Positions 22,201-27,982 of a stretch of 64,000 nt of DNA are shown here, one piece after another. The notes below the pieces were generated by a model. The model saw only the letters and a program-made list of their open reading frames with translations, was not told the origin of the DNA and did not search any database. A program made the translations under genes and the position numbers. The DNA comes from Branchiostoma floridae. Its lineage: Eukaryota; Chordata; Leptocardii; Amphioxiformes; Branchiostomatidae. The stretch covers positions 25,039,128 to 25,103,127 of the forward strand of contig NC_049986.1 of NCBI RefSeq assembly GCF_000003815.2. The letters run 5' to 3'. Each line of letters starts with the position of its first letter. Position 1 is the first letter of the stretch.

Positions 22201-23295
22201 TACTAAAGCTCAAACTTTGACCTTTCACCACACTTTGTTGTATGTGAGTAGCGTTATGATAACATTTACCGTGTAACTATCATTGACAAGCTCTAACTCA
22301 AGACGTTATTTATTTGATTTATAGGTTTGACCGTTTGGTGTGGCTCTAACTGAGCGATATTTGAGGAGTTGTATCACAAGATCCACCTTGTGTTCCCAAC
22401 CCTGACCCATGCTCTAAACTTTCTGTGGCCTCATGTCACCTTTCCTTAACAGGTGGTCCTTCGGGATAGTGCTGTACGAGATATGTACGCTAGGGGGCGA
22501 TCCTTACCCTGGGTTGTCGGTAAACGGTCTGAAAGACCGCCTACATGCTGGATACAGGATGCCCCAACCCGAAAACTGTCCGGATGCCATGTAAGTCTGC
22601 TGATTTCTGAACCCAGATCACGAGCATTTGAACGGATTAAATTGTTTCATGGAATCTCATATCAATACTAACACGAGCACCGATGGTGATAAAAACACAG
22701 TTTGTGCCTGCTCACCAGCAAACATACAGATAGTCGTGTAATGTGTAACCTGATATCTTCTCATAGAATCTGCAACGTGCTCTGCGTTTTGTAAATATCA
22801 TTGAGGTCACTAGACAATCAGGATTTCACAGAGATTTAGTTCATCTCACAATCGCTAGATGTCGTTTCATCCACATGTACGACCTGATGCTGCAGTTCCT
22901 TTAACGATCCCTAGATGTCACGTTTCCACAGGTACGACCTGATGCTGCAGTGCTGGCGCTGGCAACCCGTCTTGCGGCCGTCATTCCGCTCGCTGAAGGA
23001 CAAAATAGACAAAAATCTCGCCTTCTATGGACCCGAGTACGCCAGAACAGCGCAACCCTCGACAGGCATCCAGCCTTCTACGGACCCGAGTACAACAGAC
23101 CAACCCTCGACAGGCATCCCGCCTTCTACAGACCTGAGTACAACAGTCCAACCCTCGACAGGCATCCCGCCTTCTACGGATCCGAGTACAACAGCCCAAC
23201 CCTCGACAGGCATCCCGCCTTCTACGGACCCGAGTACAACAGCCCAACCCTCGACAGGCATCCCGCCTTCTACGGACCCGAGTACAACAGCCTAA
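1..23295 (+). CDS. Receptor tyrosine kinase with LRR, F-type lectin, CUB and sushi ectodomain (5' partial)
   Basis: Exons joined by matching splice phases: 1-1203, 1830-2033, 4316-4556, 4751-4869, 5475-5696, 6236-6412, 8129-8305, 9711-9887, 10108-10284, 13200-13379, 14238-14414, 14635-14811, 15348-15569, 15887-16075, 16511-16695, one exon mostly inside the assembly gap and ending about 18184, 20712-20929, 22453-22590, 22932-23295. Ectodomain junctions are phase 1 (2 inside CUB), as in shuffled extracellular modules. About 1500 residues are visible. Domain order: LRRs, LRRCT, EGF-like half, F-type lectin split by CUB, seven sushi, TM, tyrosine kinase, repeat tail. The kinase keeps GSGAFG, VVVK, DFG and APE but has HGDLAARN in place of HRDLAARN. 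Role as a cell-surface signalling receptor is inferred from architecture; ligand unknown. I know no vertebrate RTK with this ectodomain. Start codon lies upstream of the window. Confidence 0.85.
1204..1829 (+). other. Intron
   Basis: AT-rich sequence between the LRR exon and the lectin exon. I see no coding similarity, repeat or RNA gene. Short reading frames here lack any recognisable domain. Confidence 0.6.
1830..2033 (+). CDS. Exon: N-terminal half of an F-type lectin (F5/8C-like) domain
   Basis: Acceptor CTTTCAG ends at 1829 and donor GTAAGT starts at 2034; both junctions are phase 1. The translation starts DDNLAFGKKASQSST, continues with a GVDGS and PWWQVDL core, and ends RVINRFDVG. These are the signature elements of fucolectin/F-type lectin domains (NLAxxKxAxQSS, VDGN, PWWxVDL, VxxNRxD). 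The domain is only half present: its second half is the exon at 5475-5696, with a CUB domain encoded in between. Sugar binding is inferred from family only. Confidence 0.9.
2034..4315 (+). other. Intron with minisatellite and GC-rich low complexity
   Basis: The intron holds a 22-bp minisatellite (2541-2737), a C-run near 2737-2750 and a G-run near 3417-3431. A motif CCCTGTCACAT occurs at about 2071 and again near 2178, possibly the ends of a small mobile element. No exon could be recognised. Confidence 0.5.
2541..2737. repeat. 22-bp minisatellite, about 9 copies
   Basis: Tandem units of about 22 bp built on GATATCGCTATATGCCTCGC, with a few substitutions (for example GACATCACTACATGCC). It lies in an intron and does not touch an exon. 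Confidence 0.85.
4316..4556 (+). CDS. Exon: CUB domain, first part
   Basis: Acceptor CCTCCTCAG ends at 4315 (phase 1) and donor GTATGA starts at 4557 (phase 2). After a short Thr/Ala/Pro linker it reads CGGILTAPPGG, TSPNYPENYGNDETCEW, and ends YLTIYDGGSDNATEPQR. This matches the CUB pattern: CGG start, SPNYPxxY, C-x-W, and an aromatic-rich YDG loop. It continues in the exon at 4751. Confidence 0.93.
4751..4869 (+). CDS. Exon: CUB domain, second part
   Basis: The phase 2 start continues the Arg codon, and the donor GTAAGA starts at 4870 (phase 1). It encodes LTGNAKPDPITSTSNQMFVR, then F, then a SDGSVTAPGFQFSYTA end typical of CUB C-termini (FxSDxSxxxxGFxxxY). The two CUB exons together run phase 1 to phase 1, so they can be skipped without changing the reading frame. 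Confidence 0.9.
4870..5474 (+). other. Intron
   Basis: Spacer between the CUB and the second lectin half. I see nothing beyond T-rich stretches. Confidence 0.5.
5475..5696 (+). CDS. Exon: C-terminal half of the F-type lectin domain
   Basis: Acceptor GTTTTACAG ends at 5474; the donor GTTAGA at 5697 is weak but phase 1. It encodes GDTLMVRVG, NHQCG, CDPPMYGRYVSVQ and ends LCEVEVYVTG. These are the hallmark C-terminal elements of F-type lectins (VRVG, QCG, CxxPMxGRYVxVQ, LCEVEV). Joined to the exon at 1830-2033 it gives an almost contiguous domain (RFDVG followed by DTLMVRVG). Confidence 0.9.
6236..6412 (+). CDS. Exon: sushi/CCP module 1
   Basis: 177 nt, phase 1-1. The module starts FCCDHT and contains GYCSGNDIQFSCDPGYEL and GSWDGEIPTCQ. 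This fits the sushi fold (FxC, PGYxLxG, C, GxW, PxC), with an additional cysteine pair: CC at the start and the Cys of GYC. Confidence 0.93.
6423..7140. mobile_element. Inverted-repeat (foldback) elements in a sushi intron
   Basis: The left part (6425-6600) folds on itself: GTCATAACGCCTGGCCCTTT facing GGACCAGGCGTTATGAC around an A-run. A second inverted pair lies at 6945-7065 (CCTTCTGATTGGTCAGAATG facing its complement). The segment is bracketed by GTTATTATCATATAGCC near 6600 and GGCTATATGATAATAACC near 7112. No transposase is visible. I read it as one or two nested non-autonomous elements. Confidence 0.65.
7141..8128 (+). other. Intron with dispersed repeat fragment
   Basis: It begins with TACCTACCCAAAGAAGGTTA and a TG-rich stretch, resembling the repeat also seen at 10830 and 12845. 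The rest is AT-rich with no recognisable gene. About 80 bp before sushi 2, an upstream stretch (GCTGGTACAATGTCTAGTTT) is shared with the one preceding sushi 1, reflecting exon duplication with its flank. Confidence 0.5.
8129..8305 (+). CDS. Exon: sushi/CCP module 2
   Basis: 177 nt, phase 1-1. It starts ICCNHT and includes GYCSGNDIRFSCDPGYEL and GSWDGETPTCR. The closest relatives are modules 1 and 5, which share the same upstream acceptor sequence TTTTCTATCTGAAG. Confidence 0.93.
8371..8948. mobile_element. Insertion present only in one copy of a segmental duplication
   Basis: The flanks (AACAACCTT before, ATAGGTAGATAATG after) match the homologous intron at about 13450-13475, which lacks this roughly 575-bp block. 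The block begins AAAGGGCCTTCACACGG and is full of GAATGC/GAATAC motifs in both orientations. A second CCTTCACACG occurs at 8508. This empty-site comparison supports an insertion of a non-autonomous element; the family is not recognised. Confidence 0.65.
9225..9570 (-). mobile_element. LINE 3'-end fragment (reverse transcriptase C-terminus)
   Basis: The minus strand reads LTFLYRANILWNSLPSDV followed by a stop after about 25 residues. The R-x(4)-WNSLP-xxV motif is the usual C-terminus of CR1/L2/Jockey-type LINE ORF2 proteins. The 3' end is near GATTTGATTTTTATC at 9240. The same fragment recurs at about 13755-14100 through the local segmental duplication. Heavily truncated and inactive. Confidence 0.6.
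9711..9887 (+). CDS. Exon: sushi/CCP module 3
   Basis: 177 nt, phase 1-1, acceptor TCAATTCCAG. It reads ACCNNTISITNGQIT, GFCSGNSIHFSCDTGYEL, and ends NWDRETPTCR. It has the same six-cysteine sushi pattern and is the duplicate partner of module 6. Confidence 0.92.
10108..10284 (+). CDS. Exon: sushi/CCP module 4
   Basis: 177 nt, phase 1-1, acceptor CATTTTCAG. It reads ICCDNTTEILNGLV, GYCFGNDIQFSCNPGYEL and GSWGRELPTCQ. It is nearly identical to module 7, its partner in the segmental duplication. Confidence 0.92.
10301..10447. mobile_element. Foldback element (about 147 bp)
   Basis: CTCTCCAAGCAGAGGTTG at the left faces CAACCTCTGCATGGAGAG at the right, with further complementary GGGAAAAAT/ATTTTTCCC and CGGTGGGAAGG-type sequence inside. 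It is absent from the paralogous intron after sushi 7, so it inserted after the duplication. Confidence 0.75.
10467..10800 (-). repeat. Inverted 4-5 copy array of the kinase-exon 68-bp minisatellite
   Basis: Units of 69-73 bp containing CACACGTCGCTCTGTGCGG and GGTATCATAGTTAGATATTA. This is the reverse complement of the array at 20912-22180, whose unit includes the last bases of a kinase exon (GCACAGAGCGACGT) and its donor GTGAGT. Confidence 0.92.
10830..11060. repeat. Dispersed repeat (AAGAAGGTT family) with TG tract
   Basis: It starts TTACCTTCGCCAAGAAGGTT and ends in a GTGTGTG tract at 11026-11050 after GCAGCGGGGTGAGTG. A diverged second copy is at 12845-13075 (CATTACCTTTGCCAAGAAG, then GCAGCGGGCTCAGTGTG). 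No coding capacity. Confidence 0.65.
11106..12183. mobile_element. 1.08-kb terminal-inverted-repeat element, copy 1
   Basis: A nearly identical 1.08-kb segment lies at 26161-27242 in the same orientation. The ends are inverted: ACCTCCATGAAAT (clear in copy 2, decayed here) faces ATTTCATGGAGGT. No long reading frame is shared, so it looks non-autonomous. Confidence 0.8.
12184..13199 (+). other. Intron with dispersed repeat
   Basis: Contains the second AAGAAG-type repeat (12845-13075). No recognisable gene. The last 60 bases repeat the acceptor context of sushi modules 1 and 2. Confidence 0.5.
13200..13379 (+). CDS. Exon: sushi/CCP module 5
   Basis: 180 nt, phase 1-1. It reads ICCDRNISSLLNGKVT, GYCSGNDVQFSCDPGYEL and GSWDGEIPTCQ. 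It is one residue longer than its siblings. It is the duplicate counterpart of module 2: the introns downstream of both share the same sequence. Confidence 0.92.
13440..14230. repeat. Segmental duplicate of 8950-9705 (includes LINE fragment)
   Basis: Base-by-base similarity with 8950-9705, from AGGTAGATAATGTGCATGT to TCAATATGTTTTGACCATTT. It includes the minus-strand LINE 3' fragment (13755-14100). Together with flanking exons this shows that sushi exons 2-3-4 and 5-6-7 are a tandem duplication. Confidence 0.9.
14238..14414 (+). CDS. Exon: sushi/CCP module 6
   Basis: 177 nt, phase 1-1. It reads ICCNNTIRITNGQIT, GYCSGNIIQFSCDAGYKL, and ends HWDREIPTCR. Paralogue of module 3. Confidence 0.92.
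14635..14811 (+). CDS. Exon: sushi/CCP module 7
   Basis: 177 nt, phase 1-1. It reads ICCDNTTEILNGLV, GYCFGNDIQFSCNPGYEL and GSWGRELPTCQ. Last extracellular module before the juxtamembrane stalk. The donor GTGAGT is strong. Confidence 0.92.
15348..15569 (+). CDS. Exon: stalk, transmembrane helix and juxtamembrane segment
   Basis: Acceptor GCATACAG and donor GTGAGT, both phase 1. A Thr/Pro/Gln-rich stalk is followed by the hydrophobic helix GIATALIVAAVVVVIFL. A positive stop-transfer cluster (RRRRRK) and an acidic juxtamembrane stretch then follow. This orients the sushi modules outside and the kinase inside. Confidence 0.92.
15645..15792. repeat. GAAT tetranucleotide microsatellite with CCTA tail
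   Basis: An uninterrupted run of GAAT units (15647-15754, one GAGT variant), followed by several CCTA units (15764-15790). Confidence 0.95.
15887..16075 (+). CDS. Exon: kinase N-lobe, glycine loop and catalytic lysine
   Basis: Phase 1-1. Contains the glycine-rich loop IGSGAFGLVYRA and VVVKTVK with the ATP-binding lysine. The donor GTTTTG is unusual, but the phase fits the next exon (KTVKG joined to ENASEDD). Confidence 0.88.
16511..16695 (+). CDS. Exon: kinase alpha-C helix to hinge
   Basis: Phase 1-0. Includes the alpha-C region FLEEIRAVVDLG, VHKNLLGMINCCT and the hinge YLITEFMPYGDLKSFLRKCRE, typical of receptor tyrosine kinases. Donor GTGAGC. Confidence 0.92.
16920..17345. mobile_element. 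Head-to-head fused fragments of a retroelement C-terminus
   Basis: Plus strand 17186-17345 encodes SAVTDHIARNNCVIDWEGAK followed by VIDREDNKYTRWVKEAIWI. The minus strand from 17180 encodes the continuation FKEAIWIRKSAAVMNRDEGG, then SHVWDHIL, and further on DEGDRQSPKRLQ. These strings belong to the C-terminal region of reverse-transcriptase retroelements with a GIY-YIG-like end (Penelope-like or related, from memory). The two halves are in opposite orientation and meet near 17182. Confidence 0.65.
17368..17637. mobile_element. Foldback MITE of about 270 bp
   Basis: The left arm starts GAACGTGACGTCGGAGACAC and the right arm ends GTGTCTCCGACGTCACGTTC. Complementarity extends about 60 bp (AAATGCCAGATAACCT facing AGGTTATCTGGCATTT). 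No coding capacity. Confidence 0.85.
17761..18168. other. Assembly gap (408 N)
   Basis: A run of N. It must hide the acceptor and 5' part of the kinase exon that ends ARQIARGM, and probably more units of the adjoining 47-bp array. Confidence 0.99.
18169..18184 (+). CDS. Exon remnant: 3' end of the kinase alpha-E exon
   Basis: The first bases after the gap read (Q)IARGM then GTGAGT. In the array units the full string is QVLQVARQIARGM in phase 0, which joins exactly to DHIARSRYVHGDLAARN of the next exon. The rest of the exon is in the gap. Which of the roughly 28 identical donors is used cannot be decided. Confidence 0.6.
18169..19515. repeat. 47-bp minisatellite carrying an exon end and donor, about 28 copies
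   Basis: Each unit contains the coding string for QVLQVARQIARGM plus the donor: CCGGCAGATCGCTAGAGGCA then TG|GTGAGTACCAG. The array extends from the gap to about 19512. The unit length (47) is not a multiple of three, so use of successive units as coding would break the frame. Confidence 0.93.
19516..20024 (+). other. Spacer between two intronic arrays
   Basis: Non-repetitive apart from CCCCTGTCACATTGATCATC near 19720, which resembles the CCCTGTCACAT sequence in the intron at 2071. No exon seen. Confidence 0.45.
20028..20711. repeat. 59-bp minisatellite carrying the 3' splice site, about 11 copies
   Basis: The unit is GACTAGTCACGACCTTTCTG then TGGACGTTCCTATCTCAG then ACTATATGATGTAATATAACA. 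The last unit supplies the real acceptor (TTCCTATTTCAG at 20711) of the kinase catalytic-loop exon, so earlier units each contain a decoy CAG acceptor. Confidence 0.92.
20712..20929 (+). CDS. Exon: kinase catalytic and activation loops
   Basis: Phase 0 to 2. It reads DHIARSRYVHGDLAARNVLV, then VKISDFGLAEDIYNRGYRR, then PLKWMAPERLEGGEVYT and AQSDV. The catalytic Asp, Asn, DFG and APE are intact. The Arg of HRD is Gly here. The activation loop has two tyrosines. Donor GTGAGT at 20930. Confidence 0.95.
20912..22180. repeat. 68-bp minisatellite carrying an exon end and donor, about 18 copies
   Basis: Units of 65-69 bp: CACCGCACAGAGCGACGT then GTGAGTAGTGTTAGGATAA then TATCTAACTATGATACC. The first unit overlaps the last bases of the kinase exon (ACCGCACAAAGCGACGT) and its true donor, so every later unit carries an exon-like end plus a strong donor. 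A few units lack 10-20 bases. Confidence 0.95.
22453..22590 (+). CDS. Exon: kinase C-lobe, alpha-F to alpha-G
   Basis: Phase 2-2. The first base completes Val, then WSFGIVLYEICTLGGDPYPG, then LKDRLHAGYRMPQPENCPDA. This is the conserved DVWSFGxxLxE region of tyrosine kinases. Donor GTAAGT. Confidence 0.94.
22862..22945. repeat. Two-copy duplication across a 3' splice site
   Basis: CTAGATGTCGTTTCATCCAC then ATGTACGACCTGATGCTGCAG (22856-22892) is repeated as CTAGATGTCACGTTTCCAC then AGGTACGACCTGATGCTGCAG (22912-22948). The second copy is the real exon start. The first has CATG where the acceptor CAGG should be. Confidence 0.88.
22932..23295 (+). CDS. Last exon: end of kinase domain and P/S/T-rich repeat tail
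   Basis: Phase 2 start gives Met then YDLMLQCWRWQPVLRPSF, the conserved CW-x(6)-RPxF end of tyrosine kinases, then KDKIDKNLAFYGPEY. The tail is translated from a 48-bp minisatellite as 16-residue PSTGIPPSTDPSTTAQ repeats and stops at TAA 23293-23295, within the array. In the +2 frame the same repeats would give AFYGPEYNSPTLDRHP, matching the preceding AFYGPEY. Confidence 0.88.
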
Positions 23296-23527
23296 CACTG
23301 GACAGACATCCCGCCTTCTACGGACCCAAGTACAACAGCCTAACACTGGACAGACATCCCGCCTTCTACAGACCTGAGTACAACAGCCCAACCCTTGACA
23401 GGCATCCCGCCTTCTACGGACCTGAGTACAACAGCCCACCCATTGACAGGCATCCCGCCTTCTACGGAATACGAGTACAACAGCCCACCCCTTGACAGGC
23501 ATCCCGCCTTCTACAGACCCGAGCACG
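23022..23527. repeat. 48-bp coding minisatellite, about 10 copies
   Basis: The unit is CTTCTACGGACCCGAGTACA plus CAGCCCAACCCTCGACAGGC plus ATCCCGC. The first unit is 53 bp, later ones mostly 48. It is open in all six frames, so frame openness is not evidence of coding. Coding is supported only up to the stop at 23295. Confidence 0.92.
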
Positions 23528-24325
23528 CTACAACAGCCCGAAGTACTTGATATGACCCCTAGGTAGTCTGCAACATGATGTAGCGATACCGACTAGAAGT
23601 ATCGAAGAGGTCGTACTGAAAGCCTGTTTTATTTCATATCTCTGTTCTGTACATGCTATGGTCTACGTTTTCGCCATCTATCAGTATGGTTTTGTACTGT
23701 AGAAGCTTTTTTGCTTAGAATTTATGAAAGAGCAAAACTCAAGAAAGACCCATGCATGATTTGGGGTATGTATATAGCTTAGGTAGAGATACACACATTA
23801 TTTGCAAATTAGACCTTAAGTTACATAACTAGTCAACGAAGGTTATTATTCAGTTGTTTTCTATGGTGTGATACTTCCAAAATCAGAAAGAGAAATTTAT
23901 GCAAGAACTTAGTGGCAAATCATGGAAATGTCATACTAGTGACATTGGTATTAATGAAGGTGAATGCAAATCTATGCAAAGATTATATAAATGTAGATAT
24001 CACTTTCGAAAAAGGAAATTTCACATTTGTGACATTAGTAATCAAGGTGAACAGTATCAATATACATAGAATATGCGAATTAGCACTTATTAGGATAATT
24101 AACATTACAAAAGCTTTGGATAATTACGGAAATATGGGATCTTGGAACTACTGATTTTTATATTGTATACGAAGATGAACGTATACGCGGTACAAGTCAC
24201 CACGATTTTCTTATATAGCATTATACATTACCCAATACGCAGCGTGTGCTTTTCTCGTTATGATATATCACAGGGATTACGTACTTATCTAGTGTGTTTT
24301 TTATGATGTATTACACTGACTACAT

Positions 24326-24838
24326 GTAACATCAATTAACAAAATACCGCCACTGATCATAATACCGCCAAATAAACTAGCGATGAATTTAAGGAGATCT
24401 AATAGTGCAGCAACAGTTACGTAATTGCCGAGGTATGCACACGTCAGTTGTGACGGACCAAAGCTGAATGAAATTTTTGACAGACTATACGTCCGTTTTC
24501 TCATGACTTTTTTGTATTCTCATGCAGTTTTTTGTTTTGTTTTGTGCAATTACTAACAAGAGAGAAAGGAACAAGAGAGGATGTATTTCTTCCTGGCGGT
24601 ATTATGGAACCCCCTCCCAACCACACGTCCGTACTCCGTGCAATTCCGCGGTGTGTTACAATTACGATATTACGTTTTTGGCAGGACAAGAGAGACAAAA
24701 AGATACACAAAAGAAGTGGCAAAGGTAAGCTGTACTAGCAACATGTAACTGGAGAAAATAATGCTTTGATCATTTGTCAAATTAGTATCGCTTGTGAAAT
24801 GGCAGTAAACGTGGTGGTATTATGGTAATAGATGTTAC
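24326..24838. mobile_element. MITE, internally related to the element at 37101-37963
   Basis: The ends are inverted: GTAACATCAATTAAC-type left end and GGTAATAGATGTTAC right end. The internal sequence (GGGACCCC-free core with GCAATTCCGCGGTGTGTTAC and TTCTCATGACTTTTTTGTAT) is found in reverse complement inside the larger element at 37101-37963. No ORF. Confidence 0.75.
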
Positions 24839-25215
24839 ATAGTAATCTAGTGTGTGCTTTTAATTATGATGTACTGCACGGACTACATACTTATCTGGTG
24901 TGTGCTTTTTATTATGATGTATTACACGGACTACATACTTATCTGAGTGTTTGTGTTTTGTTATCTTGTAATAGACGTAATGCAACTCGGCGCTTTAATG
25001 ATGTGGAAGTGAGATACTTTCCTTAGTATAAAATACCAGCCTTAGTGTAAGATTTGCTCACAGCATGCTATATTTGAACGTGCCTGAACGGGCTCATTAT
25101 CCGATACCTGTGGACAAACACACGAACTCCAAGACCGTCAACAGACTAACGTGACTAGCCAGTGATTGTAAGGTTAAAACAACTGTACCACCCCTACTAC
25201 GGCTTTGATACAGAG

Positions 25216-25217
<2 letters not shown>

Positions 25218-25279
<62 letters not shown>
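25218..25279. repeat. AT dinucleotide microsatellite
   Basis: About 31 uninterrupted AT units. Confidence 0.97.
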
Positions 25280-25280
<1 letters not shown>

Positions 25281-26160
25281 TTAAACTAGTTTTACTGGGC
25301 TTAAGTTCGAAAATGTTTCAATCTTTTGTGTGCCTTTTTAATCTAAGAGTTTGTGGAATATGTTAAGCAGAAAAGATAACGTAACTTTTGTATCTTTAGA
25401 TATCTATGCTGGCGGCTAGCAGAATATCTATACATGTGATTTAGACGGTATAGAGAATACAGACTTGTTTTCAATGAAGTTTGTTTCTTGTGTCTTTACT
25501 GATCAAACAGGAAGTCCGTACATATAAGATGTGGCAGCACTTTTGTACCGCGTGCTTTTCTGGGGAAAGGGATTCCCGGGAACTAAATTTGACATGGTCA
25601 AAACGGCGTTTTTTTCCAATGTTTACTTTGTGATTGAAATTTTCAGGGATCCAAATGTCGAACTAAGACTTTGCCCTTGTTTGCCATCAAACATAGTATT
25701 GGCCATAGTTATTACGTCATGTGATGAACAGTATGACGTCACCTGTAGCTGGAGTTATGGGGAGCGAAGCAACATAAAGATTTCGTACGAAAAACGAAGA
25801 GAACACTGAAAAATTAAGTAAAGAACTTTATTTTCCTTTTCAATCCTTCTTACATTTCATCTATCATCTGCTAACTCTGTAGACTCGTTAAATAAATATG
25901 GCATATTTCATGTTAATATCTCATCTCTTGAAGCTTTCATAACAATATGTACACTCCTTTGAATATAAAGTATGTACAACACTGGAAACGTCTTGTAAGA
26001 ATTAGTTACTTTTTTCTCCGTCTTGAAGACAGAAAAGTCGCGCTGTTAAACAGCAGGCCACGCAAGATAAACTATAGGGATAACAGCAACTGTAGAGTCT
26101 GAATTTCGTGCAAAACTTTCCCACTAAAATATACCTTATAAACGGTTTCTTCACTTTGTT

Positions 26161-27242
26161 ACCTCCATGAAATGTCATGGAATGGAGGTTATATTTTCTG
26201 TTATGTGTCTCTGTAGATGATTACTCAAGAAAGGCTGGATGGATTGATTTCATACTTGTTGTGTTGATGGGGTGTGATAAAAGCTCGAATCGATGAGATT
26301 TTGGAAGCCGTATCTGTCGTTATAATCGATGTAATAATATCAGAAATCACTCCTATATTTGAGATATATTGGTACAGGCATTGTGCTTTATGTGTTTGTT
26401 AATGGGCTTAGCTCCAAGCAGATGGTGAGGTGACAGCTGTTTGGGGAACCCCGAGTTTTTTAAATATGATAATTAGTTTTATTTATGTCTGCTTAGGATA
26501 TCATGGAGATGTGAAGCGTAAGTGTAATTGTAAGAAGTTGAGGTACATTTAACGGTAATGCTTAACAGGTATGGATGTCTCACATACTGTACTGCTGATT
26601 TGAGTGTCATGGTGATTAAAATGCCATTAGGTCCTCTCATCTTAGATGGGTTGGGTGTCAGAAGTTTTATGGGCGATACAGATGCTCTGATTTCATTACG
26701 ATAAGGGACAGTTGTTAGTTGTCTCTTTCGTAGCCAATGGTACTTGTTTTTTTAGCAGACGGGGTTGGCGCCAAGTATTCATCTTACAGTTGGCGTAGGG
26801 CTGTCAGAGGAAAGTGTGCATCTCGTTTTTGTACCGTGTGAACAGCTGATGTTATGACATATTGGTGGAAAATCAAATCACCATCTGACTAAAGTTGGCC
26901 ACATCCCTTCTTCTTTCTGAGTTTCCCAACTTCCTCCCACCACACAGCTCTGAGGCACATAGTCGAACCTCAATAATGCTGACAACCTTAGACATTTTAA
27001 ATGCCAAACATCAAGCTTAAAGAACACCACGCTACCATATGCCGTCGACCTCTTAAACGCACATTACACAATTAAGTTTCACATTTTGATAATCACTAAT
27101 CAGATGGACATCCTCTGTGTCATTAAATAAATACACCACTACTTTCCCATAACATTTATATTATATAACCATTACTCTCAAATACAACCGACTTTAAACA
27201 TACATACCATCCACAAAAAAGCAATAAATATTTCATGGAGGT
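26161..27242. mobile_element. 1.08-kb terminal-inverted-repeat element, copy 2
   Basis: Left end ACCTCCATGAAATG and right end ATTTCATGGAGGT are inverted repeats. The body is about 95% alike by eye with 11106-12183. No transposase-like frame is shared, so non-autonomous. Confidence 0.82.
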
Positions 27243-27982
27243 ATGAGGTCCCCGAACTCTAGTTGTTTTTAAAAAGAGCTAGCTATATATATATATATAT
27301 AGAACACAATCACAGTGACTTCTTGATTCGGAGCAAACTTGGCTCCAAAGGTGTTGAGTTTGTGGGGAAGTAAAAACACAAAACTTGCGCTGATGTTATC
27401 CCTACAACCCAGCTTGTGCGGTCACCTAATCATAAGGTCTCTCACTATCTGTTCTAAAACTCCGGCCTGAGACCAGAATCTTCCGTTTCGATCTATCCTA
27501 ACTTCTGCACAGTTCCGTCTGACTACACATCGTTTGTACCTGGTGATTATAAGGGCATCAAGTCCTTAAGTAATAAATATAGATTTTATTTACAATGTTA
27601 CCGTAAAACACATGATTATGGCTATCTAATGATTAAAAAAGTACAACAACAAATACATAGAAATAGTGAGTCTGATTGCGCCAAAACGTTCTGCTACGGA
27701 TGGCCCATTACTCACTGCTCACTGTTTTTGATATTCTAGATAACTTTATACAGTTCTGTCTTACTTGCTTTTTATTATTCTCTTTTCTCGGATCGAAAGA
27801 TGTCGAGGCGCCACGCTCCTGGAGCAAGCGGCTTGTGAGTGAGAGTGAGTGAGTTTCACGGGTCGATCGGGTAAAATGTACGTCCCAAGAATGTGTTTTG
27901 GTCTTAACTGTCAATAAGCTACATTGGCGGTATATGCCACAGAATGGCGCTTAGCTGACTAATTCCGATAATTATACGCCGC

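Larger units (their letters stand above)
23528..27982. other. Intergenic region between the kinase and TPR genes
   Basis: Convergent 3' ends. Contains a MITE (24326-24838), short direct repeats at 24840-24960 (TTATGATGTATTACACGGAC), an AT microsatellite and the second 1.08-kb inverted-repeat element. The short reading frames show no recognisable domain. A possible poly(A) signal for the minus-strand gene is TTTATT at 27771. Confidence 0.5.

Noticed and set aside
22981-23526. Minus-strand 181-codon Cys/Arg-rich frame
   Set aside because: Antisense shadow of the 48-bp coding minisatellite.
25531-25809. 92-codon plus-strand frame as a gene
   Set aside because: No recognisable motif, no splice or promoter context, and the surrounding DNA is rich in mobile elements.
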